Source of the DNA: G963665815 sp942492065
GTDB taxonomy: Bacteria > Cloacimonadota > Cloacimonadia > Cloacimonadales > JAIOQZ01
Direction of reading: 5' to 3'
Length of the DNA: 64,000 bases
Assembly (NCBI GenBank): GCA_942492065.1
Contig: CALODV010000008.1
Span: 1,116,001-1,180,000 of the forward strand
The position numbers and the translations under genes are program-made. This document shows positions 18,601 to 26,458 of this stretch, in pieces. Every line of letters begins with the position of its first letter. Position 1 is the stretch's first letter. Under the pieces are notes generated by a model. The model was given only the letters and a program-made list of their open reading frames with translations, had not been told where the DNA came from and did not search any database.

Positions 18601-19989
18601 CATCAAAGTAATTTTGAAAGATGGTTCTCTTTTGTTCATCCTGAAGATCTTCCTGCTATGAAAAAGGCAAATGAAAAAGGAATGGAGCCGCCATTCAAAC
18701 TAAGTATGGAGATTCGTTACAACCATCCTGACAAGGGATTGAGATGGTTTGAAATTAGATCAAACGGAATTCCTTATGAAGATGACCCTGATAAGATTGA
18801 GTTTGGCAATGGTATCATTCTGGATATTACTGCAAGAAAAAAGGCAGAGAATGAATTAATTAAAATGGAAAAATTACGCAGCATTGGAACTCTGGCAGGA
18901 GGAATTGCTCATGATTTTAATAATATCTTAACAGTGATATATGGTAATGTCTCTCTAATGAAGACATTGAAATATAATAGTGAAGCAAATTACGAGATGT
19001 TAACAGATATTGAAAGTTCAATAAGTCGTGCAAAAAAATTGTCCAACCAGCTTCTTACTTTTTCAAAAGGTGGATCTCCAATTAAAAAAGAAGTGAATAT
19101 AACAAATTTACTGAAAGAAACAATTTCTTTTGATTTGTCTGGAAGCCAACTAAAACCTGTATTCGATTTTACCGATGAAGTACATTGGGCGAAGGTCGAC
19201 GAGGGTCAGATGCAACAGGTTTTTTCTAATTTATCTATTAATGCTATACAAGCTTCTTCTGTTGGCAGCCATTTTTATGTTTCAATAAATAAGTGTTCTA
19301 TAGGTGAAAATGAAGTTATAAATTTAGAATCTGGAGAATATCTCAAAATAACCATCAAGGATAAAGGTAAAGGAATCTCGAAAGAAAATCTAAACAGAAT
19401 ATTTGATCCATATTTTACGACGAAAGAAACAGGGAATGGTCTTGGTTTAGCAACAGTTTATTCAATTATTAAAAAGCATAGAGGAACTGTTAAAGTAGAT
19501 TCAGAGTTAGGGAAAGGATCCGTTTTTACGATCTATTTACCTGCCTCTGGAGCATCTAATGTCGAAACAAGGGAAAATACGGATCAACCAGGTTCAAATA
19601 TTTTGCAAGTAAATAAATCTAAACGAATACTTATTATGGATGATGAAGAGGCTATTTGCAAGTTATTATTTCGATTTATAACCCATTTAGGTTATGATTG
19701 TGAGAAGTGTTTTAATGGAGAACAGGCAATAGCAATGTACAAGGAATCTATTGAACAGCAAAATCCTTTCGATTTGATAATAATGGATTTGACTATTCCA
19801 GGTGGAATGGGCGGAAAAGAAACTCTTAAAAAAATGTTAGAAGTTAACAGTAATGCTAAAGTCTTAGTTTCTAGTGGCTACTCGGGAGATTCTGCTATTG
19901 CGGAATATAAAGCGCTGGGTTTTTTAGATGTACTTAATAAGCCTTATACTCTCAAAAAAATTGAAGGCATGCTTAAGAAGTTTCTTTAA
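12643..19989 (+). CDS. Giant soluble GAF / 14-PAS hybrid histidine kinase with C-terminal receiver
   Basis: 2448 aa with no transmembrane segment, so cytoplasmic. Order: a short coiled coil; a GAF-like domain (~35-150); a Gln-Gln-Leu heptad coiled coil (~155-230); two PAS domains separated by a second QQL coil (~365-405); then about 12 further PAS/PAC units, recognised by repeated 'SEE(K/R)F' starts and 'ITERKKAE'-type ends. HisKA follows with phospho-acceptor His2090 in 'GGIAHDFNN', then HATPase_c with an N-box ('NLSINAIQAS') and glycine boxes ('DKGKGIS', 'TGNGLGLATVYSI'). The receiver domain has 'MDDEE' (~2332), phospho-Asp2382 in 'IIMDLTIPGG' and the Lys of 'NKPY'. All catalytic residues are present. 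It starts 2 nt after the cheD-like gene. No output DNA-binding domain is present, so a separate partner is required. Confidence 0.93.
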   Translation: MVTETIEQQLEKREKELKKKNHDLTERLKEINCLYKIGSIIQNYNKIDEVIELSVKEIPQGWHYPDITVSRIIFEGKNYVSKNFLETEWKQYTDIIIDGEKIGVIEVYYLEEKPELDEGPFLKEERNLINSIAVILGSAIERLIKKDELQAAYHKLLTNEQELKASNQQLQASEQQLRAYNQQLVAIEQQLRATNQQLQASEQQLTASNQQLEAKEQQLRLINQELMEHEENYRKLFENSPSGIVICKILRDSENNKIDFIHLQANKSTSIHTGFDISNLVNVKASELLDDKALHRLLNIYGEVVDKQVAKEYEEYFEVYDKTLSVRTYPIKDDIFIINFQDVSVLKKLQYNLTEKNKSLETSNQHLYASEQQLRAYNQQLLAIEQQLKAANQQFTLESSRLTQSEEKFRTVMEKSPLPMWISDKQGTILHSNEALKSKLNVTDEQLIGKYNIFEDENLKKQNKDSFINSVFRDLKTVRFEMEWNSEYAHNAGFHVKKILWIDVILYPLLDKDGILQNVVCSWIDKTLEKESKLFAEKIAETTPAMLYIYDTEKGENIWVNDAHKLYFRDLVKDSPDMHFDSLSDIIHPDDSRAIVNLNLLMTNNSNFNKYNLDIRVKSIDDDWRWMNLFVSSFKRDEKGHLLQTIGALFDITYRKNTELELKNTLDATTDGIWTWNFKTGALSFSPKYYRMLGYRPNEFDANFVNWANLIHPDDKDHAIKTAENFLEKQTDKYENEFRMITKDGSYKWIQATAKVVKRDNNGKALYLIGNHKDITQSKQDEEALKENQKRLAASQEMGLIGTWTLDIVNDVLEWTEQNYRNFGIEPGKFIRVADFFDLVHPDDQEFVNQQWNSAMNGAPYDIEHRIIVDGKVKWVREKAEVIFDENGSATNAIGITQDITDKVRAADELKQQKNFIELIINSATTRIFWKDLNSVYLGCNKAFAQDAGLEKPEDIIGKTDNDLIWKFDAEKYCLDDKQEITTGQPKNGYEEEFINKDGKKVVWRTNKQPLINSNGKILGLVATAENITIEKEIENKIKQSEEKLKNIIENSTNLFYIHSKEGVLSFISPQIEKFLGYNSEEVFKHWSDFITDNPINEKAIEYTQRALETGVRQPAYELEMLKKNGDRILVEVRESPVVKDGKVTSIVGSMTDITARKQAEDKLKASEERFQIAMNASSDGLFDWNLVTNEIYYSPGWKKLIGYQDHELPNDFSIWENLTAPDDVKKSWEMQRKVINKEIDRFVMKFKMKHKDGHWVDILSRAAALFNNEGEAVRFVGTHVDITELTLSKEKLKVSEERYRELVDTVNSGVAIYKVVNEGKTGSDYIIQDFNQFALEHENKCKEEVIGKSLKDIRPNIDEYGLIDIFRKVWESGESTYFPAKVYVDDNFANYYENRVFRLPSGEIVAIYDDVTAREATRLELAESEKKFRLLYNESPDMYVSFSPEEATILMCNETLLNKTGYSRNEIIGSEIFKIYHESCMEDAHNSFQQFLKKGVVKNRELIIKKKNGEQIYVILDAKSIRDEDGKIQYSISSWRDITDKKKAEDELSLSEQKFRRVYDHMKIGIAFVSLDFRIMQANPSYCQMLGYDESELIGKHLKDITQIDSLPENLLRQRKLRAGEIEHYQMEKAFIHKNGHTVLGIVDANLIRDINNEPLYFIGSVVDITERKKALEKLHETQLFADKIAETTPTMLYIYDYEMQKNIWTNQFYKNYFNTLMNNNSEISINNVADIIFQEDLVKVLEMSDAMTINPEFNKFILDVRIKSVDDDCKWMTLIVKSFLRDEKGKLLQAIGALFDITDRKKAEHALTESERRLLLATKSAGIGIWDWDIISNKMIWDDRIFQMYGITEPPELISLEYWRNCIHPEDRETAAEHCMAALRGEKDYNIEFRVLWADGTIRWLKADGVVISNDNGKPVRMYGTNYDITERKIAEEEIKRKERDLRSLVENPAGYVIYRHRFNRETGEFEVVQVSPSFTEVLGIQEEHQSNFERWFSFVHPEDLPAMKKANEKGMEPPFKLSMEIRYNHPDKGLRWFEIRSNGIPYEDDPDKIEFGNGIILDITARKKAENELIKMEKLRSIGTLAGGIAHDFNNILTVIYGNVSLMKTLKYNSEANYEMLTDIESSISRAKKLSNQLLTFSKGGSPIKKEVNITNLLKETISFDLSGSQLKPVFDFTDEVHWAKVDEGQMQQVFSNLSINAIQASSVGSHFYVSINKCSIGENEVINLESGEYLKITIKDKGKGISKENLNRIFDPYFTTKETGNGLGLATVYSIIKKHRGTVKVDSELGKGSVFTIYLPASGASNVETRENTDQPGSNILQVNKSKRILIMDDEEAICKLLFRFITHLGYDCEKCFNGEQAIAMYKESIEQQNPFDLIIMDLTIPGGMGGKETLKKMLEVNSNAKVLVSSGYSGDSAIAEYKALGFLDVLNKPYTLKKIEGMLKKFL
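13125..13840 (+). repeat. Repeated QQL-coiled-coil segments inside the giant kinase gene
   Basis: Short imperfect DNA repeats around 'agtgaacagcagttaagagcttataatcagcaatta' occur several times at 13129-13320 and again at 13750-13830. One 30-nt-scale block is nearly identical between 13160 and 13770. They encode heptad-like A-x-(N/E)-Q-Q-L units that should form signalling coiled coils, and they can recombine without changing frame. Confidence 0.75.
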
Positions 19990-20286
19990 ACTGAGCCTAC
20001 TTCATTTTCTGTGCCAAGCTTAAGTTTAGTAAGTCTGGACTATTCTATATGATTTTACTCCTAAAGGCATGAGAAGCAGAACATTAATTTAATTAATATC
20101 ATCATTTTGCAGATAGATCAACAATAACACTTCATGAAAAAAAAGAAAATGACAGTCAATTTAGTAAAATTTCCTGCCATTTTATGTAGATTTAGATTAT
20201 AGATTTCAATTTAGCAAATTATCAACTCAGGCTTGCACACAATCCTGAATCAAGATCAGAAATTCCAGATCAAAGTTAATTAGCAA

Positions 20287-21957
20287 TTACTTAAGGAGAA
20301 TACATTTTTTTACTATTTGTTTTTCTCCTGCTCGTTTTAACATAATATAATAAATACCGGAAGATGCCACTCGATTATTTTCATCTTTACCGTTCCAGTT
20401 TATGGAATGTTTCCCTTCAGATAACTCCCCTTCATGGAGTCTTTTTACGATCTGACCCTTTAAGTTGTAAACACTCAATATAATATTACAACTACTTACC
20501 AAGTCAAAACTTATTACAGTACTTGGATTGAATGGATTCGGAGCAATGTTCACAGTTATGTCATTGGCATAATAAACATCATTCTCATTGTTTTCTATAG
20601 TTGATTCAACAATCCATGTTTTAGATAAATGGCTGTCATCAAGGTAGATTGCACATTCAACTTCAAATGTACTGTTATCGTTATATGAGAATGTAAAAGT
20701 ATCTGCTGTAGCAGACTGAGCTATACCATTTATATACCATTGATATGTTATCTCACTATTATCTCCCCCTCCATAAATTGAAAACTCAATATCATCATAA
20801 GATTCCATTGTTATTACTGATTGCGATGGTGAAAATTCTAAAGCTGTAATAAAATTTTCTTTAAGCTTAATTGTCTCGTCACTAATGGTCTCTGCTGTTA
20901 GTCTAACATCATACGTTCCTGCAATTTGATATATTGTCTGAGGGTTTGTATCGTATGAGTCTATAATCCCATCATTTTCGAAATCCCATACATATTGAAT
21001 ATAACTACCGATCGACAGATTCTGAAAATGAACTGTTGAATCGACCCAGCAGAGGTTAGATGATACACTGAAATCGCAAACACTTACAGTAACAGTATCC
21101 TGCAGGCAAATATACGGATAACCATCATTTATTATTGGGTCGATATGCCATATATCATTATCTGAAGTGTCATTATAAGGATTGTTTAAAAAATCCCATG
21201 GACTTGATAACCCGGGCGTAGAAGTATCGGTAAAAGTACTTATCGTTTTCATTTCAACTGTAGACTTTCCTGTTCCTCCAGAACTGGTACTAATTCCGCT
21301 TACATCGACATCCCAAAATGAATCAATTGTCTGAGAGTTTTGATCAAAACCAACTATTCCTCCCAGTATATTGTTCCCTGTAATTTGAGCAGTACTATAA
21401 CAATTTACAATTTGACTATTACCAAACTGACAACCGGCAATTCCACCGACAGCACTCCAACCATAAATTTCACCACTACAGAAACAATTTCTGATTATTG
21501 ATGAGTTAATGGCTAATCCAACAAATCCACCAATATCATGATCACCGCTTATATCTACGTTTTTTAAGCTTACATTCTCAATTACTGCCCCATTTATATA
21601 ACCAAACAATCCAATATTCCAATAGAAATCACCATCAAATGTCCTGTTGATATATAAATTTTCAATCACAAATCCATTACCGTTATAGAATCCCTGAAAA
21701 TAGTTATTCTCATCTGATCCAATTGAACTGAATCCTTTCCCCTGGTTCCAGTTGCGTGTACTAAACGCATCAATATCAGAAACCTGGATAAAGTGACAAT
21801 TCCAGCAACTGCTGTTTGTGCTGACCCAGAGTAAATTATCCAAAGTCTCAATCTCATAAGGCTGAGATGAGTTTCCTTGCCCTTGGGGCTGGATTCCATC
21901 ACTATACATATAACTAAACAATACCTGTATGACAATAATCAGCATAAAATTTTTCAT
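20287..21957 (-). CDS. Exported GLUG/PKD protein with FlgD-like C-terminal sorting domain (paralog 2)
   Basis: 556 aa. The signal peptide (MKNFMLIIVIQVLFSYMYS) is followed by an N-terminal domain with GLUG-type repeats ('VGGFVGLAINSSIIRNCFCSG', 'VGGIAGCQFGNSQIVNCYS', 'LGGIVGFDQNSQTI'; ~120-225). A PKD-like domain follows (~300-370, 'VWDFENDGIIDSYDTNP...GTYDVRLTAE'), then an Ig-like stretch and a C-terminal 'IAPNPFNPSTVISFDL...YNLKGQIVKRL...ASSGIYYIMLK' domain. That last domain is used in FCB bacteria for type IX-like secretion or surface anchoring. It lies 10 nt behind a close paralog in the same operon. It is likely a surface or extracellular structural or binding protein; the ligand is unknown. 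Confidence 0.85.
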   Translation of the reverse strand: MKNFMLIIVIQVLFSYMYSDGIQPQGQGNSSQPYEIETLDNLLWVSTNSSCWNCHFIQVSDIDAFSTRNWNQGKGFSSIGSDENNYFQGFYNGNGFVIENLYINRTFDGDFYWNIGLFGYINGAVIENVSLKNVDISGDHDIGGFVGLAINSSIIRNCFCSGEIYGWSAVGGIAGCQFGNSQIVNCYSTAQITGNNILGGIVGFDQNSQTIDSFWDVDVSGISTSSGGTGKSTVEMKTISTFTDTSTPGLSSPWDFLNNPYNDTSDNDIWHIDPIINDGYPYICLQDTVTVSVCDFSVSSNLCWVDSTVHFQNLSIGSYIQYVWDFENDGIIDSYDTNPQTIYQIAGTYDVRLTAETISDETIKLKENFITALEFSPSQSVITMESYDDIEFSIYGGGDNSEITYQWYINGIAQSATADTFTFSYNDNSTFEVECAIYLDDSHLSKTWIVESTIENNENDVYYANDITVNIAPNPFNPSTVISFDLVSSCNIILSVYNLKGQIVKRLHEGELSEGKHSINWNGKDENNRVASSGIYYIMLKRAGEKQIVKKCILLK

Positions 21958-22923
21958 ATTAATTCCTCTACTTTATCATTACACATTTTCTTACTTGCTG
22001 AGTTTCATTGTTCTTACTCAGAACAATAAAATATATTCCTGATGCTGCATTCTTAGAATTTTTATCCATCCCATCCCAAACTAAAGAATGCTTACCCTTA
22101 TTCATAATGCCATTATGTAAATTCCTGACTTCTTGACCTCTAATATTATATATTATTACATCCACATAACTTCTTTCAGATAAGCTGAACATAATATTGG
22201 TAGATGGATTGAAAGGATTAGGAGAGATATCTAAATTAAGTTCAATGTCGTGTTCCATGCTCTCCTCTGATGCTACATTAACTTCAATTCTCCATATTTT
22301 CGATATCTGATCGTTACCCGAACATGCAACGCCTTCTATTATGGTAACACTATTTCCATCAAATGATACTTGAAGGCTTTTAGTAGTATCTACTTGTTCA
22401 ACTCCATTGATGTACCATTGATAATGTAAATCATCGTCAGCAATGCCACTGTTAAAGAAGAAACTGATATCCTCAGATCCATCTAATATTATTTCTGACT
22501 GCTGTGGTGAATATTCCAATACAGTAATGTAATTCTCCTTAAGCTCAACAATTTCCATACTATCAGTTTCAGCTTTAAGACTTACATCAATAATCCCAGC
22601 ACAATTATAGGCTATTTGAGGATCGGTATCATATGAGTCTATTACTCCATCATTCTCGAAATCCCACAAGAATTGAGTAAAATCACCTGTTGACAGGTTC
22701 GCGAATGAAATTAGTGAATCAACAAAGCACAGGTTAGTCGAAACATTAAAATCACACACATATTCTGTTACAGTGTCTTGCAGACATATATAGGGATACC
22801 CACCATTAGTTGCAGGTTCGATATTCCATATTTCCTCATTGTTAGTATCGTCATAGGGGTTATTCACAAAATCCCATGGACTTGATAACCCGGGCGTAGA
22901 AGTATCGGTAAAAGTACTTATCG
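21191..22923 (-). repeat. Perfect 56-bp direct repeat shared by the two paralogs
   Basis: Positions 21191-21246 and 22868-22923 are identical over 56 bp, while surrounding sequence differs freely. The block encodes 'TFTDTSTPGLSSPWDF'. The feature spans both copies. Confidence 0.9.
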
Positions 22924-23629
22924 TCTTCATTTCAGTTGTTGACTTGCCGGTTCCTCCTCCACTCACACTAATCCCACTTACGTTTATGTCCCAAAAAGAA
23001 TTAATCGTCTGAGATGCATGATCAACCCCCACAATTCCTCCCGGATTGTTAGTTCCTGTAATTGAGGATGTACTGTAGCAGTTTATAATTTGAGAATTCT
23101 CATACTGATATCCTGCAATACCACCCACTTCACCAATTCCGGAAACACTACCGGTTGAATAACAGTTCTTGATAATAGAGTTTGTAGCATTGAACCCGAC
23201 AATCCCCCCCACATTATATGCCCCAGCAATATTTACATTAATCAATCCAAGATTTTTAATTAATGAGTTTTCAGTTGTTCCAAAGAAACCAATATCATCC
23301 CATGTATTCGGTTGATTAATGTATAAATTCGAAATGATAAAACCATTGCCATCATAAATACCCTGAAAATCCTGAGTCCATGATACACCTATCGGACTGA
23401 AACCTTCACCTTGATTCCAATTCTGTGTATCTGCCGCATCAATATCAGCTATCTGTTTAAAATGACAATCCCAGCAGTTTGAGTTTGTGCTTAACCACAA
23501 TAAATTATCCAGTGATGCAATCAAATATGGGTCAGAATCAGTACCGTTTCCAATTGGCTGAACTCCATCACCAAATATACAATGACAAATTGTGTACAGT
23601 AAAAGTAATAGTAATAGTTTTGTTTTCAT
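21968..23629 (-). CDS. Exported GLUG/PKD protein with FlgD-like C-terminal sorting domain (paralog 1)
   Basis: 553 aa, collinear with its downstream neighbour along its whole length: signal peptide (MKTKLLLLLLLYTICHCIFG), Trp/Cys-containing N-terminal segment 'LWLSTNSNCWDCHFKQIADIDA', GLUG repeats ('VGGIVGFNATNSIIKNCYSTG'), PKD-like 'LWDFENDGVIDSYDTDPQ', and C-terminal 'DISPNPFNPSTNIMFSLSE...YNIRGQEVRNLHNG'. AGGAGGAAG precedes the ATG. A near-consensus sigma54 promoter starts 29 nt upstream and a sigma54 activator is divergently transcribed, so expression is probably switched by that regulator. A 56-bp block is identical in both paralogs, showing recent duplication or gene conversion. Confidence 0.87.
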   Translation of the reverse strand: MKTKLLLLLLLYTICHCIFGDGVQPIGNGTDSDPYLIASLDNLLWLSTNSNCWDCHFKQIADIDAADTQNWNQGEGFSPIGVSWTQDFQGIYDGNGFIISNLYINQPNTWDDIGFFGTTENSLIKNLGLINVNIAGAYNVGGIVGFNATNSIIKNCYSTGSVSGIGEVGGIAGYQYENSQIINCYSTSSITGTNNPGGIVGVDHASQTINSFWDINVSGISVSGGGTGKSTTEMKTISTFTDTSTPGLSSPWDFVNNPYDDTNNEEIWNIEPATNGGYPYICLQDTVTEYVCDFNVSTNLCFVDSLISFANLSTGDFTQFLWDFENDGVIDSYDTDPQIAYNCAGIIDVSLKAETDSMEIVELKENYITVLEYSPQQSEIILDGSEDISFFFNSGIADDDLHYQWYINGVEQVDTTKSLQVSFDGNSVTIIEGVACSGNDQISKIWRIEVNVASEESMEHDIELNLDISPNPFNPSTNIMFSLSERSYVDVIIYNIRGQEVRNLHNGIMNKGKHSLVWDGMDKNSKNAASGIYFIVLSKNNETQQVRKCVMIK

Positions 23630-23657
23630 TCTTCCTCCTATTCATGTTGATACTTGA

Positions 23658-23674
23658 TGCAATGTCCATACCAA
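23658..23674 (-). promoter_or_regulatory. Sigma54 (-24/-12) promoter of the exported GLUG operon
   Basis: The minus strand reads TTGGTATGGACATTGCA. Against the consensus TTGGCACGNNNNTTGCW only two bases differ, and the invariant GG and GC are separated by exactly 10 bp. The transcript would start near 23647, giving a leader of about 18 nt that contains AGGAGG before the ATG at 23629. The divergent gene encodes a sigma54 activator. Confidence 0.75.
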
Positions 23675-23735
23675 TTCAACAGAGTCTTTCGATATCGCAT
23701 TAATTACTTGTATGTTAGTAACTTAAACATTTTGA

Positions 23736-23750
23736 AAAGATATTATCTTT
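23736..23750. promoter_or_regulatory. Perfect 15-bp palindrome, candidate activator (UAS) site
   Basis: AAAGATA-T-TATCTTT, a 7+1+7 inverted repeat, lies about 60 bp upstream of the -24 element, inside the shared intergenic region. Position and symmetry fit a binding site for the dimeric Fis-type helix-turn-helix of the divergent activator. Confidence 0.4.
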
Positions 23751-23871
23751 ACTTGACTTCTCGGAGATGTACAAAAAATATATAGACACAAATTGCTATA
23801 TTGCACAATTTTTATACAAATTGATCGACTGCACAAGATCATTTAAGATTAGTTACATAAAAGGAGTTAAC

Positions 23872-25848
23872 ATGTTAGATTTAGTTTTAGAACATTCGAA
23901 TGCTTCAAAGACCTTAAAAGTGCAACTAAAAAAGTACAGAGAAGATATAAATAAAAGTTTTTTTGATTTTGATTATAGAAATTCTTATATACTGTGTGAT
24001 AAGTTGATAGAATTTGGGAGGAGGAATAATTGGTATATTGCTGTTGTCATTGGCATGCAGTGTTTAGCCAGGCAGGAAGCATATTTACTTCAATATCACA
24101 AATCAATAGAATTGATGGAAAGTGCCTTAGATTATTGCAAGAAAGAGGACAATCAGTACTTACTGTCATCAGTTTATAAAACATTAGGCTCAATATATAC
24201 AGTTAATGGTAATTTTGAGAGTGGGTTAAAATACTTCAATAAATCATTAGAATATCATCCTGATAGCTGCGACACGCTGAACAACCTGGGGCAGTTTTAC
24301 TGGATGCAGAATCGCACACAGGAAGCAATTGATACACTATCCAAAGCACTATTGATTATTACAGAAAAGAAAAAGCAAAATAGAGATGATAAAGATGTTA
24401 TCGCAAGAATCTACAGCAATTTCTATAATACTTATCTAAGGGCTGGTGACTATGAAAATGCCGGTAAAAGTGCTGAAAAATTTTACGAAAACACAATCAA
24501 TGACAACAGTAAAATCCTTCTTAGTTCATACTATTGTATGAAGGCAAAACTGAGTCTGATAAAAGAAGATTACTCTACTAGTGAAGAGAACTTAAAAAAA
24601 GTAATAGCTATAGCAGAAGGTAAAAGATATCTTGAAAGCTACAAAGTGTGCTACTACCTGCTGTACGAAATGTATTTGAAACAAGGAAAAACTGATAAAG
24701 CGTTAGAGTGTTTCAAAGAATACTCCGATTCCCTTCATGAGACATACCGAAAGAACATTAACTCAAAGATTATGTACATTCAAGAGAAAATGGAGAAAGA
24801 GAAAGAAGAACACATGCAAGAACAGAGCATGCTCTTGAAATCAAAATCTATATTGGAGAAGAAGCTTAACAATCTTCAAACAGCATATTCGGAGGTAACA
24901 GGTATTGGACTATTTGGGGTTTTCTCAAAATCAATGCAGGATGTTGTAAAATATGCTGAACTACTTCATGAGGATAGATCTGTTCCAGTACTAATTGAAG
25001 GTGAAACTGGTACAGGGAAGGAAATTGTTGCACGCTTAATACATTATGGTAGGAACAGAAGCAGAAGACCTTTCATCATACTTAACTGTGCTGCAATATC
25101 TGCTTCATTGTTTGAAAGTGAACTTTTCGGTTATGTTACAGGTGCTTTTACCGGAGCTAAACAAGGAGGAATGGCTGGAAAATTCGAGCTGGCAAATGAA
25201 GGAACAATTTTTCTGGATGAGATAGGTGAGTTACCCCTGGAACATCAGGCAAAGTTACTAAGAGTAATTCAACAGAAAGAAATTTTCAGAATTGGGGCTA
25301 AAAGAGCAAAGAAAATTGATGTCAGGATAATATGTGCCACCAATAGAGACCTGAAATCTGAAATGCAGAAGAACCAGTTCAGACAGGATCTGTATTTCAG
25401 GTTGAACACCGGTAGAATATCTATTCTTCCGCTTAGGAACAGAGTTGAAGATATACTACCATTAGCCAATATGTTTATCAGGAAGTTTGCCAAACTCAGG
25501 AAGAAAGAATTTCTTACAATATCCGTCTCTGCTGCAAAATTACTTGAACAGTACTATTGGCCAGGTAATGTGAGAGAGTTGGAAAACGAAATCGATAGAA
25601 TTACATTGTTGTACAATGATAAGGAGATTAAACCAAAGCATCTTCAAATTACATCAACTTACTCAAATAAACCTTACGATCAAGATGAGAATTACTTTAT
25701 TACAAGTTTACCGCATGAAGGAAAAGATTTAAGAGAAATTAAAGACGAACTGATTGAAACAGTTTTAAGTATCTGTGATAACAATGTAAGTAAAGCAGCC
25801 AGATTTCTTAATGTTCATCGAAATACAATAAAGAATATGAAGGGTTAG
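23872..25848 (+). CDS. TPR-domain sigma54-dependent transcriptional activator
   Basis: 658 aa from the ATG at 23872 (AAGGAG 6 nt upstream); the longer open frame from 23767 lacks a ribosome site. Residues ~40-330 form TPR-like helical repeats ('SVYKTLGSIYTVNGNFESGLKYFNKSLEYHP', 'DTLNNLGQFYWMQNRTQEAI') that take the place of the usual receiver or GAF sensor. After a coiled coil comes a complete AAA+ sigma54-interaction domain: Walker A 'GETGTGKE', 'GAFTGA', Walker B 'GTIFLDEIGEL', R-fingers 'FRQDLYFRLN'. The C terminus is a Fis-type HTH ('NNVSKAARFLNVHRNTIKNMKG') that ends several residues earlier than usual. It is divergent from an operon with a -24/-12 promoter, its likely target. Confidence 0.92.
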   Translation: MLDLVLEHSNASKTLKVQLKKYREDINKSFFDFDYRNSYILCDKLIEFGRRNNWYIAVVIGMQCLARQEAYLLQYHKSIELMESALDYCKKEDNQYLLSSVYKTLGSIYTVNGNFESGLKYFNKSLEYHPDSCDTLNNLGQFYWMQNRTQEAIDTLSKALLIITEKKKQNRDDKDVIARIYSNFYNTYLRAGDYENAGKSAEKFYENTINDNSKILLSSYYCMKAKLSLIKEDYSTSEENLKKVIAIAEGKRYLESYKVCYYLLYEMYLKQGKTDKALECFKEYSDSLHETYRKNINSKIMYIQEKMEKEKEEHMQEQSMLLKSKSILEKKLNNLQTAYSEVTGIGLFGVFSKSMQDVVKYAELLHEDRSVPVLIEGETGTGKEIVARLIHYGRNRSRRPFIILNCAAISASLFESELFGYVTGAFTGAKQGGMAGKFELANEGTIFLDEIGELPLEHQAKLLRVIQQKEIFRIGAKRAKKIDVRIICATNRDLKSEMQKNQFRQDLYFRLNTGRISILPLRNRVEDILPLANMFIRKFAKLRKKEFLTISVSAAKLLEQYYWPGNVRELENEIDRITLLYNDKEIKPKHLQITSTYSNKPYDQDENYFITSLPHEGKDLREIKDELIETVLSICDNNVSKAARFLNVHRNTIKNMKG

Positions 25849-26458
25849 CTACTTTCTCTGCTGAGTCTGACCTATTCTTCTGTGTATATAGAACTGCCTT
25901 AGAAAAGGATAATTATTATGTTCAAAGAAGCTGAATCTATATCTGAGTTTTCACAAAATACAATCGAAATATTAGAATATTATGTGCATTTACTACAAAA
26001 CCCTTTAGATTTAAAATTATATATATTGAAAAGGTAGAGAAAATCGAGTCTTTGATAATGTAAATTTAGCACTAAAAGATCCCAAAAACCTGATAAGCTT
26101 GACTTGATACACAGTATAAGGGAATCGTGAGAGCTGTATTTATGCCTTCAAAATGGTAAAGAAGTGAAGACGGTAAAAGAATGTATTTGATGGAGAACAT
26201 TTTTCAGATACAGATATTCAGAAAATGTATCTAAATAAAGAACTATAATTCTAAAAAGTAAGTGTATTCAAAATCCGATATACTATTTAACTCCTAACCA
26301 AACCAGGAAAATTTTTATTATAAATCGAAGAATCGCTTTCCGTTAATTTTAGCGAAACTTCTGTTACAATAGGGATATCACTTTAGAGTTACTTCACAGG
26401 TAAAGAGATATAATTCAATAACTATGATTTATTCCGATTTTGCGAACAGGATAACAGT
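25849..26458. other. 610-nt stretch without a convincing gene
   Basis: Only a 39-codon ORF (25918-26037, after AAGGATAA) is visible. Sequence after its stop has short open pieces in other frames ('ENRVFDNVNLALKDPKNLISL') that look like decayed coding DNA, but I recognise no family. No terminator or RNA gene was found. Confidence 0.5.
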
